Positions 1 to 7,461 of a stretch of DNA of 64,000 nt are shown here, one piece after another; position 1 is the first letter of the stretch; every line of letters begins with the position of its first letter. The DNA comes from Pantoea cypripedii (GTDB lineage Bacteria; Pseudomonadota; Gammaproteobacteria; Enterobacterales; Enterobacteriaceae), in NCBI RefSeq assembly GCF_011395035.1, contig NZ_CP024768.1, forward strand, positions 1,547,377-1,611,376, written 5' to 3'. The notes beneath the pieces were generated by a model that saw only the letters and a list, made by a program, of their open reading frames with translations, ran no database searches and had not been told where the DNA came from. A program made the position numbers and the translations under genes.

Positions 1-486
1 TGGTGGCTGTCGCCGATTGTTTTCTCACTGATTCTGTCGCCGTTCGTGTCTGTCATGTCGAGCCGCGCGACCCTCGGTCTGAAAAGCAAGCGAGCGAAGC
101 TGTTCCTGATTCCGGAAGAGTACGATCCGCCGAAAGAGCTGGTGGATACCGATAGCTACCTGCAATTGAACCGTGAACGTGCGCTGAAAAACGGCTTTAT
201 GCATGCGCTGTTTAACCCGGCATTTAACGCGCTGGCGACGGCGATGGCGACCTCACGCCATTTGCATAGCACCTTGCTCAATCATGCCCGCGATCGTCGT
301 GTGGATCAGGCGCTGAGTGATGCACCGGAAAAACTGAATCGCGAACAGCGCTTGCAGCTGATTAGCGATCCGGTAGTGCTGGCTCGCGTCCATACCCGCT
401 TGTGGGAAAGTAGTGAGAAATATCATCAGTGGGTGGAAAGCTATCAGAAGCTGAAGTTAAACCCACTGGCACTACAGCAGCATTGA
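1..486 (+). CDS. opgH: Glucans biosynthesis glucosyltransferase H, C-terminal part (5' end outside window)
   Basis: This is the last 161 residues of OpgH (MdoH), the inner-membrane glucosyltransferase that polymerises UDP-glucose into the backbone of osmoregulated periplasmic glucans. The frame is open from base 1. The first residues (WWLSPIVFSLILSPF) are a hydrophobic segment that fits the last membrane helix, followed by a basic, polar cytoplasmic tail (RATLGLKSKRAKLFLIPEEY). The catalytic GT2 domain lies outside the window. The assignment rests on this tail and on the neighbours: yceK and msyB follow opgGH in E. coli as well. A strong terminator comes 35 bases after the stop, so this is the end of the opgGH operon. 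Confidence 0.9.
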   Translation, partial: WWLSPIVFSLILSPFVSVMSSRATLGLKSKRAKLFLIPEEYDPPKELVDTDSYLQLNRERALKNGFMHALFNPAFNALATAMATSRHLHSTLLNHARDRRVDQALSDAPEKLNREQRLQLISDPVVLARVHTRLWESSEKYHQWVESYQKLKLNPLALQQH

Positions 487-521
487 TGAAGAGCGCAGGC
501 TGATTAAGCCCGCGAGATAAA

Positions 522-555
522 AGCCGCTATCGTGTCGCGATAGCGGCTTTTTTTA
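522..555 (+). terminator. Rho-independent terminator of opgGH
   Basis: An 11-bp perfect inverted repeat (522-532 with 538-548, AGCCGCTATCG) has a 5-base loop and is followed by a run of seven T (549-555). It sits 35 bases after the opgH stop codon. Confidence 0.9.
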
Positions 556-675
556 TTGTTACAGTACGATTAACCGGCAAGACTGTTCCGACTAACGCAA
601 TCTTTACGCTATCAGGTGTAGTTATTCACCCGCACTGACGGCTAAAATAACGCCAGTCCATTGTGAGTAATTGTT

Positions 676-915
676 GTGAATCGTTTCCTGAAATTAACTG
701 TCGTCAGTGCCGCCATCATGTTGCTTAGTGGCTGTGGCAGCATCATCAGTCGTACCGTGCCCGGCCAGGGACACGGTAATCAATACTACCCCGGAGTGCA
801 GTGGGATGTGCGTGATGGCGCATGGCGTATGCTGACCATCCTTGATCTGCCGCTGTCATTGGTGATGGACACGCTGTTATTACCGGTGGATGCCCATCAC
901 GGTCCTTACGAATAA
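676..915 (+). CDS. yceK: YceK-like outer membrane lipoprotein (DUF1375)
   Basis: A 79-residue predicted lipoprotein of unknown function. It has a short basic N-terminus, a hydrophobic stretch and a lipobox, LLSGC, near residue 20, so the mature protein would start at Cys20. The remainder contains the family's VQWDVRDGAW and a C-terminal LPVD segment. The start is GTG at 676; an in-frame TGA just upstream rules out a longer start. The gene follows the opgH terminator, so it must have its own promoter, and it converges on msyB with three bases between the stop codons. The same order (opgH-yceK-msyB) occurs in E. coli. The YceK family assignment is from sequence memory and synteny. Confidence 0.85.
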   Translation: MNRFLKLTVVSAAIMLLSGCGSIISRTVPGQGHGNQYYPGVQWDVRDGAWRMLTILDLPLSLVMDTLLLPVDAHHGPYE

Positions 916-918
916 CCT

Positions 919-1317
919 CTACGCCCAGCGGTCAGAATCACTGTTATCATCGTCCCACTCGGCCGCTGCGGCTTCACCTTCTTCGGTGTCCTCCGGCGGT
1001 TCAAGCTGAAATTCACCTTCATCCCATTCGTGCAGGGTATTTTCCGACTGCCACTCCTGGCGTAACTCGATTTCTTCGAAGTCACCGTCAAAAATCGCCT
1101 GTGCAGCTTCACCACTGCGGATGGGCAGGCATTCCCCTTGCTCATCTTCATCAGCAAAGAATTCGGCCTGCCACATGATATCGCCATCCTGCATGACATA
1201 TTTTTGCAGGGCAAACTGGCTGACGGCTGCATCTTCCGCATCCAGCCCCGGCTGGCTGGCGAGAAACTCCTCACGTGCTGCTTCGATGGCTTCTTCTAAA
1301 GTGGTAAACATGCTCAT
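919..1317 (-). CDS. msyB: Acidic protein MsyB
   Basis: A 132-residue, very acidic soluble protein. Family knowledge: E. coli MsyB, when overproduced, suppresses secretion defects of secY and secA mutants; its molecular role is not settled. The family core is clear: TLEEAI near the N-terminus, DGDIMWQ mid-protein and ENTLHEWDEGEFQLEPP near the C-terminus. It is a few residues longer than the E. coli protein (about 124) because of a Glu/Ala/Asp-rich C-terminal tail. I chose the first ATG (1317), which has AAGGAG six bases upstream, over Met3. E. coli has mdtG between msyB and lpxL; here that gene is absent. Confidence 0.92.
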   Translation of the reverse strand: MSMFTTLEEAIEAAREEFLASQPGLDAEDAAVSQFALQKYVMQDGDIMWQAEFFADEDEQGECLPIRSGEAAQAIFDGDFEEIELRQEWQSENTLHEWDEGEFQLEPPEDTEEGEAAAAEWDDDNSDSDRWA

Positions 1318-1430
1318 CGCAATCTCCTTGCCTGTTGAATAGGGATTTCAGAGAAGGATAGACGAAAAATCAGCGGGAGTTGTGAGGAATAACGTCCGGA
1401 CGGATGAGGTGAAACATCCGCCCGGACGGG

Positions 1431-1697
1431 TCAGTGCATTTTCTGGGGAAAATGCAGCACAGGACGCACAGATTCACGAATAACAGGAGCAGAGTAGCGA
1501 ATACAGCATTTAATACAGGGTTTCACCTTTTTAAAATTAATACGTGCAATCGATAAAGCCTGATTTAAATTGTAAAGTGTACCGATAAAGACCATATCTT
1601 CCTTTTCCGGCAGACGTTTACACTCTTTGCGGTGTAACAGGTGATAATTATCCTGATCGGTACTGACCGTCACATAATAGTAGATGCCTTTATTCAT
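1431..1697 (-). CDS. Small Cys/His-containing protein of unknown function
   Basis: An 88-residue protein I do not recognise by name. It begins with a beta-like segment (YYYVTVSTD), then His22 and Cys26 in HRKECKRLP, a middle segment FIGTLYNLNQALSIA, and Cys61, Cys64 and Cys65 in KPCIKCC. The pattern H-x3-C ... C-x2-CC would suit a small zinc- or redox-metal-binding domain; this is inference. There is no signal peptide or membrane segment. An AGGA lies nine bases before the ATG. It sits where E. coli carries mdtG, beside more than 500 bases of AT-rich DNA, so it is probably accessory. Lower GC than its neighbours supports acquisition. Confidence 0.6.
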   Translation of the reverse strand: MNKGIYYYVTVSTDQDNYHLLHRKECKRLPEKEDMVFIGTLYNLNQALSIARINFKKVKPCIKCCIRYSAPVIRESVRPVLHFPQKMH

Positions 1698-2251
1698 ATT
1701 ATGGGTTCCTGCGGTTTGCTGTGTGTAATCTTTTTATTTTTCTTGAGCAGTTATTGAACTAACTCTCATAAATGAAACTAACTGGAATCGATTTTGTGAA
1801 CAAATTCCAGAAAGGTATAAGTAATGCGTATCTTTTTTAGAAACGGAATAAGTAAGCTATCTGTTAAGATAATACCTTGTAAATTAAGTTAATTTTTCTG
1901 TATTGATTAGCGAACTCAAAGAATTCAACAATATTAAATAGGAATATGCCTGGAATCAGAAAAATTCAGATCCGCAGAGGTCTGGTGTAATCGGTAAGAT
2001 TTTCTTTAGTGGCTGAGGAATAAATCCATGATATGAAGGGAATTGCGTTTATTATTTGTCACCAGGCTTCACCAGAGGACATGATTTTCTGTTTTTTGTG
2101 CGCGCTGACTCCAGATTAAAATGGCCTAAGAATATGCGTGAGCTTTAATTCAGATTGGTACAGTTTTCGCCGGATATTGGCGGATAATATCATGAATTAA
2201 GGCAAATTTGATTACAGGCGAAGCGGGACACGCACGGTGTCCCGCTTCACA
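1698..2251. other. AT-rich gap with no convincing gene (mdtG position)
   Basis: About 550 bases, markedly richer in A+T than the flanks. I find only ORFs of about 25 codons or fewer, none with a persuasive ribosome binding site. The only ordered element is the palindrome after lpxL at the right end. In E. coli mdtG occupies this position, so this looks like a deletion or replacement site. Confidence 0.5.
2220..2248 (-). terminator. Hairpin downstream of lpxL
   Basis: A 12-bp perfect inverted repeat (2220-2231 with 2237-2248, core AAGCGGGACAC) with a 5-base loop starts just after the lpxL stop. There is no good T run on the leftward strand, so it may be a weak or Rho-assisted terminator, or an mRNA 3'-end stabiliser. 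Confidence 0.5.
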
Positions 2252-3175
2252 TTAATAGCGTGAAGGTTCACCTTCCGGGCGCGTTTTGAAACGACGATGC
2301 AGCCACATGTATTGTTCCGGGGCCAGCAACACGCTTTCCTCAACCACCTTGTTCATGCTAATGGCGGTGTCGAGTTCATTTTCCAGCGAGAATTTGTCAC
2401 GGATATCCGGCATGATCTTCATCTCGTAACCACGACGGTTGGGCAGGCGCTGTACCAGAAACGGCACCACGCTGGGATTCCCCAGGCGGATTAACATATG
2501 CGTGCCGGTGGTGGTGGCGGCATCCTTAACGGCGAAAAATGGCGCGAAAACACTGCTGCGCGGGCCATAATCGTGGTCCGGTGCATACCAGATAATGTCG
2601 TTGTTTTTCATCGCACGGATCATGCCTTTCAGATCTTTGCGGTCCAGCATGCTTTTATTGGAACGCATCCGACCCCAGGTTTGCAGCCAGTCGAGTAATT
2701 TGTTGTCATTCGGCCGGTACACGCCAATGCCTGGGTTATGCATACCAAAGACGCGCGCGCCGAGTTCCAGGGTAAGAAAATGCATACCGATCAAAAGAAT
2801 GCCGCGACCGGCGGCCAGAGAAGAGTCGATATGTTCCAGCCCGCTACAGCTTACCCATTTGCGAATACGCCAGTCTGGCCAGAACCAGGCGATGCCGGTC
2901 TCGATCAGGCCCATGCCAACGGATTCGAAATTGTGTTTCACCATGGCATCACGTTCACTGACCGGCATATCGGGAAAGCAAAGCTCCAGATTACGCTGCG
3001 CGATTTTGACGCGACGTTTCAGGAAGCGCATGGCAATACGACCTAAACCACAACCAATAACATACAAAACCGGGTAAGGCAGCAGCACCAGTAAATAGAG
3101 AATGCCGATGCCCAGCCAGGTAAGCCAGTAGCGCGGATGGAGGAGTTCACGGGAAAATTGGGGAAGTTGAGTCAT
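2252..3175 (-). CDS. lpxL: Lipid A biosynthesis lauroyl acyltransferase LpxL (HtrB)
   Basis: A 307-residue inner-membrane acyltransferase that transfers laurate from acyl-ACP to Kdo2-lipid IVA, an early secondary acylation of lipid A. An N-terminal membrane anchor (about residues 17-45, LGIGILYLLVLLPYPVLYVI) precedes the LpxL/LpxM-type domain. The H-x4-E catalytic motif is His132 and Glu137 in MHFLTLE, the same numbers as in the E. coli enzyme, and the FPDMP and WYAPDHDYG motifs are present. The length matches E. coli (306). It is divergent from trhO, which shares its upstream region, as in E. coli. Confidence 0.97.
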   Translation of the reverse strand: MTQLPQFSRELLHPRYWLTWLGIGILYLLVLLPYPVLYVIGCGLGRIAMRFLKRRVKIAQRNLELCFPDMPVSERDAMVKHNFESVGMGLIETGIAWFWPDWRIRKWVSCSGLEHIDSSLAAGRGILLIGMHFLTLELGARVFGMHNPGIGVYRPNDNKLLDWLQTWGRMRSNKSMLDRKDLKGMIRAMKNNDIIWYAPDHDYGPRSSVFAPFFAVKDAATTTGTHMLIRLGNPSVVPFLVQRLPNRRGYEMKIMPDIRDKFSLENELDTAISMNKVVEESVLLAPEQYMWLHRRFKTRPEGEPSRY

Positions 3176-3442
3176 TGAAATGTCAGTATCCTGCGTCTTG
3201 TACCAGAGGTACCGGTTCCTGTTATTTGTCGCTATTGTGCCATTTTTTCTCTCTGACTGAAATCAAGCATAGACCTCCAGCAGGTAAGAGAAATCTGGCA
3301 AGCGCATTAAAATATAATTACCGTGCAGTTTTGCGTCGCGGGTCACTGTCAGGGGATATTCACAGCAAAGGCTTTGCATCGTGATGAATTCAGGTATCAT
3401 GTGCGCGCTCATTTTTCCCGATTGATAACAGGAACGAACACC

Positions 3443-4498
3443 ATGCCAGTGTTACATAACCTTGTTTCCAATAAAGAGCTGAAGGCGCGCATGTTGGCTG
3501 AAACCGAGCCGCGCACTACGGTCTCTTTTTACAAATATTTCCAGATTGCCGATCCTCAGGCGTTCCGTGATGCTTTATATATTGGCTTAACCCAACTCAA
3601 GGTGTTTGGCCGCGTTTACGTCGCCCACGAAGGTATTAACGCGCAAATCAGCGTGCCCGCCAGCCAGTATGAAAGCATGAAAGCGTTTCTGTATGGTTTC
3701 AATCCGGCGCTGAATAATCTGCGTATGAATATTGCGCTGGATGATGATGGCAAATCTTTCTGGGTATTGCGTCTGAAAGTGCGCGATCGCATTGTGGCGG
3801 ATGGTATTGACGATAGCAGTTTTGATGCCAGTGCGGTGGGTAACTATCTGAAAGCGGCCGATGTTAACGCCATGCTGGACGATCCGGACGCCGTTTTTGT
3901 CGATATGCGTAACCACTATGAGTTTGAAGTGGGGCATTTCGATAATGCGCTGGAAGTGCCTGCGGATACCTTCCGCGATCAGCTGCCGATGGCGGTTGAT
4001 ATGCTGAAAGATCAGAAAGATAAAAAGATCGTCATGTACTGCACCGGCGGCATTCGCTGTGAAAAGGCCAGTGCATGGATGAAGCACAACGGCTTCGATG
4101 ATGTTTATCACATCGAGGGCGGCATCATTGAATACACCCGCCGCGCACGCGAGCAGGGATTACCGGTGCGTTTCAAAGGCAAAAATTTTGTCTTTGATGA
4201 GCGTATGGGCGAGCGTATCTCTGATGATGTGTTATCTCACTGCCACCAGTGTGGTGTGCCTTGTGATACTCATACCAACTGCGTCAATGATGGCTGCCAT
4301 CTGCTGTTTATTCAGTGCCCGAGCTGTGCGGAAAAATTCCACAATTGCTGCAGCCCGGTTTGTATGGAAGAGTCAAAGTTGTCGCCTGAAGAGCAACGTG
4401 CTCGTCGCGCCGGGCGCGAAAACGGCAACAAGGTCTTCAACAAATCACGTGGTTTGCTGAATATGACCATGGCGATTCCGGTGCCGGAGAAGAAATAA
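3443..4498 (+). CDS. trhO: tRNA uridine(34) hydroxylase TrhO (YceA), rhodanese family
   Basis: TrhO makes 5-hydroxyuridine at position 34 of certain tRNAs in an oxygen-dependent way, a step toward cmo5U/mcmo5U. The frame is open further upstream, but the ATG at 3443 gives 351 residues, matching E. coli (350), and the upstream extension has no family similarity. The N-terminal UPF0176 domain is followed by a rhodanese domain with the active loop CTGGIR (Cys200), and then a C-terminal region with about ten cysteines in CxxC pairs (CHQCGVPC, CPSCAEKFHNCC) that probably binds metal. It converges on yceI. Confidence 0.95.
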   Translation: MPVLHNLVSNKELKARMLAETEPRTTVSFYKYFQIADPQAFRDALYIGLTQLKVFGRVYVAHEGINAQISVPASQYESMKAFLYGFNPALNNLRMNIALDDDGKSFWVLRLKVRDRIVADGIDDSSFDASAVGNYLKAADVNAMLDDPDAVFVDMRNHYEFEVGHFDNALEVPADTFRDQLPMAVDMLKDQKDKKIVMYCTGGIRCEKASAWMKHNGFDDVYHIEGGIIEYTRRAREQGLPVRFKGKNFVFDERMGERISDDVLSHCHQCGVPCDTHTNCVNDGCHLLFIQCPSCAEKFHNCCSPVCMEESKLSPEEQRARRAGRENGNKVFNKSRGLLNMTMAIPVPEKK

Positions 4499-4504
4499 TC
4501 CGGT

Positions 4505-4530
4505 GGCAGCCTGCACTGGTGCAGGCTGCC
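4505..4530. terminator. Hairpin between convergent trhO and yceI
   Basis: An 11-bp perfect inverted repeat (4505-4515 with 4520-4530, GGCAGCCTGCA) with a 4-base loop lies between the two stop codons. There is no long T run on either side, so termination would be weak, or the hairpin protects 3' ends. Confidence 0.5.
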
Positions 4531-4536
4531 CGCGTA

Positions 4537-5112
4537 TTACTGACGCACACCCTCGACAGAAATAATCAATTCGGCTTTTTGCGCAGCAGGACCTAAGTCT
4601 TTGCTGATATTAAACTCTTTCAACACAATCTCCCCGCTGGCTTCGAATCCGGCACGATAACCACCCCAGGGATCTTTACCTTCACCGATTAAACGGGCAT
4701 CCAGCGTGACGGGTTTCGTCACACCATTCAGAGTCAGGTCGCCGGTAATTTTATACTCTTTGCCCTGTTTGCTGACGGCGGTGGAGGCAAAGGTGGCCTG
4801 CGGAAACTTGCCGGTGTTGAGAAAATCAGCGCTGCGCAGATGTTTATCGCGTTCGGCATGGTTGGTATCGAGGCTGTTGGTATTGATGGTGACATTGACC
4901 TTATCAGCCGCCGGATTACCCTCATCAAAGGTAAAGCTGCCATCGAAATCTTTAAAGCTGCCGTACAGCCAGCTGTAGCCGAGATGCTGAATTCGGAACT
5001 GCACGAAAGCATGCTGGCCTTGCTTATCAAATTGGTACTCGGCGGCGTTGGCCGACAGACTGGCGACCAGTAAACCGGCACCCGATAGCGCCAGTCGTGT
5101 TTTCTTAAGCAT
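4537..5112 (-). CDS. yceI: Periplasmic YceI-family polyisoprenoid-binding protein
   Basis: A 191-residue exported lipocalin-like beta-barrel protein. The signal peptide runs through ASLSANA (cleavage before AEYQFD, about residue 23). The core of the YceI domain is present (FVQFRIQHLGYSWLYGSF; TLNGVTKPVTLDA). Family members bind long isoprenoids such as ubiquinone precursors in the barrel; in E. coli YceI is base-inducible. It is the second gene of a yceJ-yceI operon: yceJ ends one base before this start. The length equals the E. coli protein. Confidence 0.95.
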   Translation of the reverse strand: MLKKTRLALSGAGLLVASLSANAAEYQFDKQGQHAFVQFRIQHLGYSWLYGSFKDFDGSFTFDEGNPAADKVNVTINTNSLDTNHAERDKHLRSADFLNTGKFPQATFASTAVSKQGKEYKITGDLTLNGVTKPVTLDARLIGEGKDPWGGYRAGFEASGEIVLKEFNISKDLGPAAQKAELIISVEGVRQ

Positions 5113-5113
5113 G

Positions 5114-5686
5114 TTACTTTTCCTTTTCAGAGGTTAACGGGATGCGGCAACCCAGCATCCTTTTCAGCGTGATATCACGGTCAATAAAATGGTGTTTGAG
5201 GGCAGCCAGTCCGTGCACTACGGAAAGCACGACCACCGTCCAGGCCAGCCAGAGATGAATATCGCCGGCGGTGTCCGCCTGTGCAGCGGCACCTGCCAGC
5301 AATGCGGGCACCTCAAACCAGCCAAAAAAAGAAATCGGTTTGCCATCCGCGGTGGAAATCAAATAACCGCTCAGCAGAATGGTCAGCAGCAGGGCATATA
5401 ACAGCCAGTGTGCAGCAATCGCCGTGAGGCGCACCGGGGTGGAATAACTGCTCAGGGGGGCGGGCGGTGGTGACAGAAAACGCCATGCCAGACGAATCAG
5501 CAGGGCGCAGAACAACAGGATGCCAATGCTTTTATGAATTTCGGGTGCGGTATGATACCAGCCGTCGTAGTAACCCAGCCCGACCATCCATAATCCGAGC
5601 ACAAACATGCCATAGATGGCCAGAGCCATTAGCCAGTGTAATAAAATGGAGACGGCACCAAACCGCAGTGGAGAATTACGCCACAT
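5114..5686 (-). CDS. yceJ: Cytochrome b561 family protein YceJ
   Basis: A 190-residue four-helix membrane cytochrome b561. Conserved features are RFGAVSILLHWLM near the N-terminus with a helix-1 His, ELHKS-like EIHKSIG, ISTADGKPISFFGWFEVP, and LSVVHGLAALKHH near the C-terminus; the histidines would ligate two haem b groups. I used ATG 5686 because similarity to the family starts at MWRNSPLRFG; a TTG eleven codons upstream is also open. Family knowledge: the partner YceI binds isoprenoid quinone-like molecules, which suggests electron transfer to or from quinones; this is inference. Confidence 0.9.
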   Translation of the reverse strand: MWRNSPLRFGAVSILLHWLMALAIYGMFVLGLWMVGLGYYDGWYHTAPEIHKSIGILLFCALLIRLAWRFLSPPPAPLSSYSTPVRLTAIAAHWLLYALLLTILLSGYLISTADGKPISFFGWFEVPALLAGAAAQADTAGDIHLWLAWTVVVLSVVHGLAALKHHFIDRDITLKRMLGCRIPLTSEKEK

Positions 5687-5971
5687 CTTCTGAAATCTCA
5701 AATCAGAAATAAGTAGCAATGAGAATCCATACTTTGAAATAGAAGATCAATCAGACTTACTTTTCTATAAATAAAGAAATAACTGTTCGGGAATTATGAC
5801 GTTATTAATGTCTGCCACTCAGAAATATTGAATAACATCTCCCTGAACTGACTGGATGAAAGGGACTGGCGTAATTACTACACCTTTTGCGCTTTTATCC
5901 GGCGCGAAGATTAAATTTTTGTCAGCTTATGTCAGTCTGGCCGCCGCCGTAGCAGCGGCGACCTCGGTTGA
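5687..5971. other. Upstream region of yceJI and 3' flank of solA
   Basis: 285 bases. The right part contains a GC-rich imperfect hairpin (around 5938-5962, GCCGCCGCCGTAGCAGCGGCG) just after the solA stop on the leftward strand, a possible terminator. I see no gene. Confidence 0.35.
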
Positions 5972-7087
5972 TCAGGAAAAACGTGTCAGCGAGAAGGGGG
6001 TAATATCAAAGGAAAGCGGTTTGTCTTGCGCAAATTCACTGGCCAGTTCACCCAGCACGCTGGAAAATTTAAAACCATGTCCGCTTAAACCGGTAATGAT
6101 TAAACGGTTGGGTTCATCAGGCAGAGTATCAATGATGAAGTCTTCATCAGGCGTATTGTCGTAGCTGCAGGCTTCACCATGTAAACATACGCCGATACCC
6201 GGGAGAAACTGACGTAAAAAGCTGAAAGCTTCACTGCCATCGGCGGCGACGCTACCAAAAGGTTTGCGATCGGCAGGGGTCTGCATGATTTGACCACCAT
6301 CATGACGTCCTACCTTGAGTGCGTTATTGTCTGCCGGAAAGCCGTAGAAATGGCTGCCGTCATTCATCTCCACGGTAAAGCCAGGAAATTTGTTGTTCTC
6401 ACTGTAACGACCATCAGCCTGATACCAGGCAAACACTTTGCGCACTGGCGTAACGGGTAAATCCGCCACCAGATGGCTGACCCAGGTACCGGCGCTGATC
6501 AGCAGTTTGCGTGCACGAAACTCACCCTCGCTGGTGGTGACCTGTTGCAGGTCGCCATCCCGACCGATTTGTGTCACCGGGCAGTTGAACAGTTGGGCAC
6601 ACCCTGCCTGTTCTGCCAGCTGCACCCAGCTACGCACTGCCTGTTCGCATTTAAGAAAACCGGAATGGGGTTCGAACACGCCAATATAACCGTCTGGCAC
6701 GGTGAACTGAGGCCAGCGTTTGCGCACTTCGTCTGCCTGCAGAATTTGCACATCCAGCTTCCAGGCGCGGGCGCTGTCGATGACGTTCTGAATAAAAGTG
6801 GAAGAGATGGGGGCAAGATTGAGAATACCACTGCGGTGCATGATGCGTTCCCCGCTCTGGCTTTCCAGTTCGTCCCATAATGTTTGCGCGCGCAGCACCA
6901 GCGGAACATAACGTTCACCTTCACCGTAAGCGTGACGGATTAAGCGTGTTTCACCATGATGGGTGCCCTGAGAATGGGGTGGGTGGGCGCTGTCGATCAT
7001 GAGTACCGATAGGCCCGCCTGGGTGGCGTAGAACCCTGCTGCCGCGCCAACGGAACCACTGCCTACCACAATCAGATCATAAACCAT
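5972..7087 (-). CDS. solA: N-methyl-L-tryptophan oxidase SolA (FAD-dependent)
   Basis: A 371-residue monomeric sarcosine oxidase-family flavoenzyme, oxidatively demethylating N-methyl amino acids (N-methyl-L-tryptophan in E. coli) to give formaldehyde and H2O2. The Rossmann dinucleotide motif is at the N-terminus (VVGSGSVGAAAG). The Cys in GEACSYDNTPDEDF, near residue 310, fits the covalent FAD attachment site of the family, and GLSGHGFKFSSVLGE matches the C-terminal FAD contact. The length equals E. coli (372). In E. coli bssS is the next gene; here an 8-kb accessory block lies between them. Confidence 0.94.
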   Translation of the reverse strand: MVYDLIVVGSGSVGAAAGFYATQAGLSVLMIDSAHPPHSQGTHHGETRLIRHAYGEGERYVPLVLRAQTLWDELESQSGERIMHRSGILNLAPISSTFIQNVIDSARAWKLDVQILQADEVRKRWPQFTVPDGYIGVFEPHSGFLKCEQAVRSWVQLAEQAGCAQLFNCPVTQIGRDGDLQQVTTSEGEFRARKLLISAGTWVSHLVADLPVTPVRKVFAWYQADGRYSENNKFPGFTVEMNDGSHFYGFPADNNALKVGRHDGGQIMQTPADRKPFGSVAADGSEAFSFLRQFLPGIGVCLHGEACSYDNTPDEDFIIDTLPDEPNRLIITGLSGHGFKFSSVLGELASEFAQDKPLSFDITPFSLTRFS

Positions 7088-7461
7088 GCAACATCACTCC
7101 CTTGTTACGGCGAAATTTTTCAGCAGCATAACAAAAGCGCGCTTTCATGAAAAATCCGCCCTGCGGGATACGAAGTCTGACGCACTGAAGGATCATTATT
7201 TTCCGCAGGGGACGGTGTTAACGGACGGGTATTGTTGATCATTTTCGGCGCTTGCCTGGCTGATGGGTGTGCGAAAATTTTTCCTCCCTTTCTGGCAGTA
7301 AATATTAAGGCAATCCATAATTAGTCAAATATTACCAATAAAATTCCGCAAATTAAGCGAAGCGTGGGTTATTATTCTCAATATTTATCTATTGTAGGTT
7401 GATGTCACTAATGTAGAAACAAACGGCTTGCCTGATGCTGCGGCATCAATGGGGTTGGGTC
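7088..7461. other. Divergent intergenic region solA / adhesin operon
   Basis: 374 bases that turn strongly AT-rich after 7290 (runs such as CAAATATTACCAATAAAATT). It must carry the promoters of solA (leftward) and of the adhesin operon (rightward). I cannot fix a -35/-10 pair with confidence. The base composition is of the kind often silenced by H-NS. A GGGG about eight bases before ATG 7462 is the likely ribosome binding site for the adhesin. Confidence 0.4.

Noticed and set aside
5856..6164. Rightward frame of 102 codons between yceJ and solA
   Set aside because: Most of it is antisense to solA and it has no binding site or known domain.
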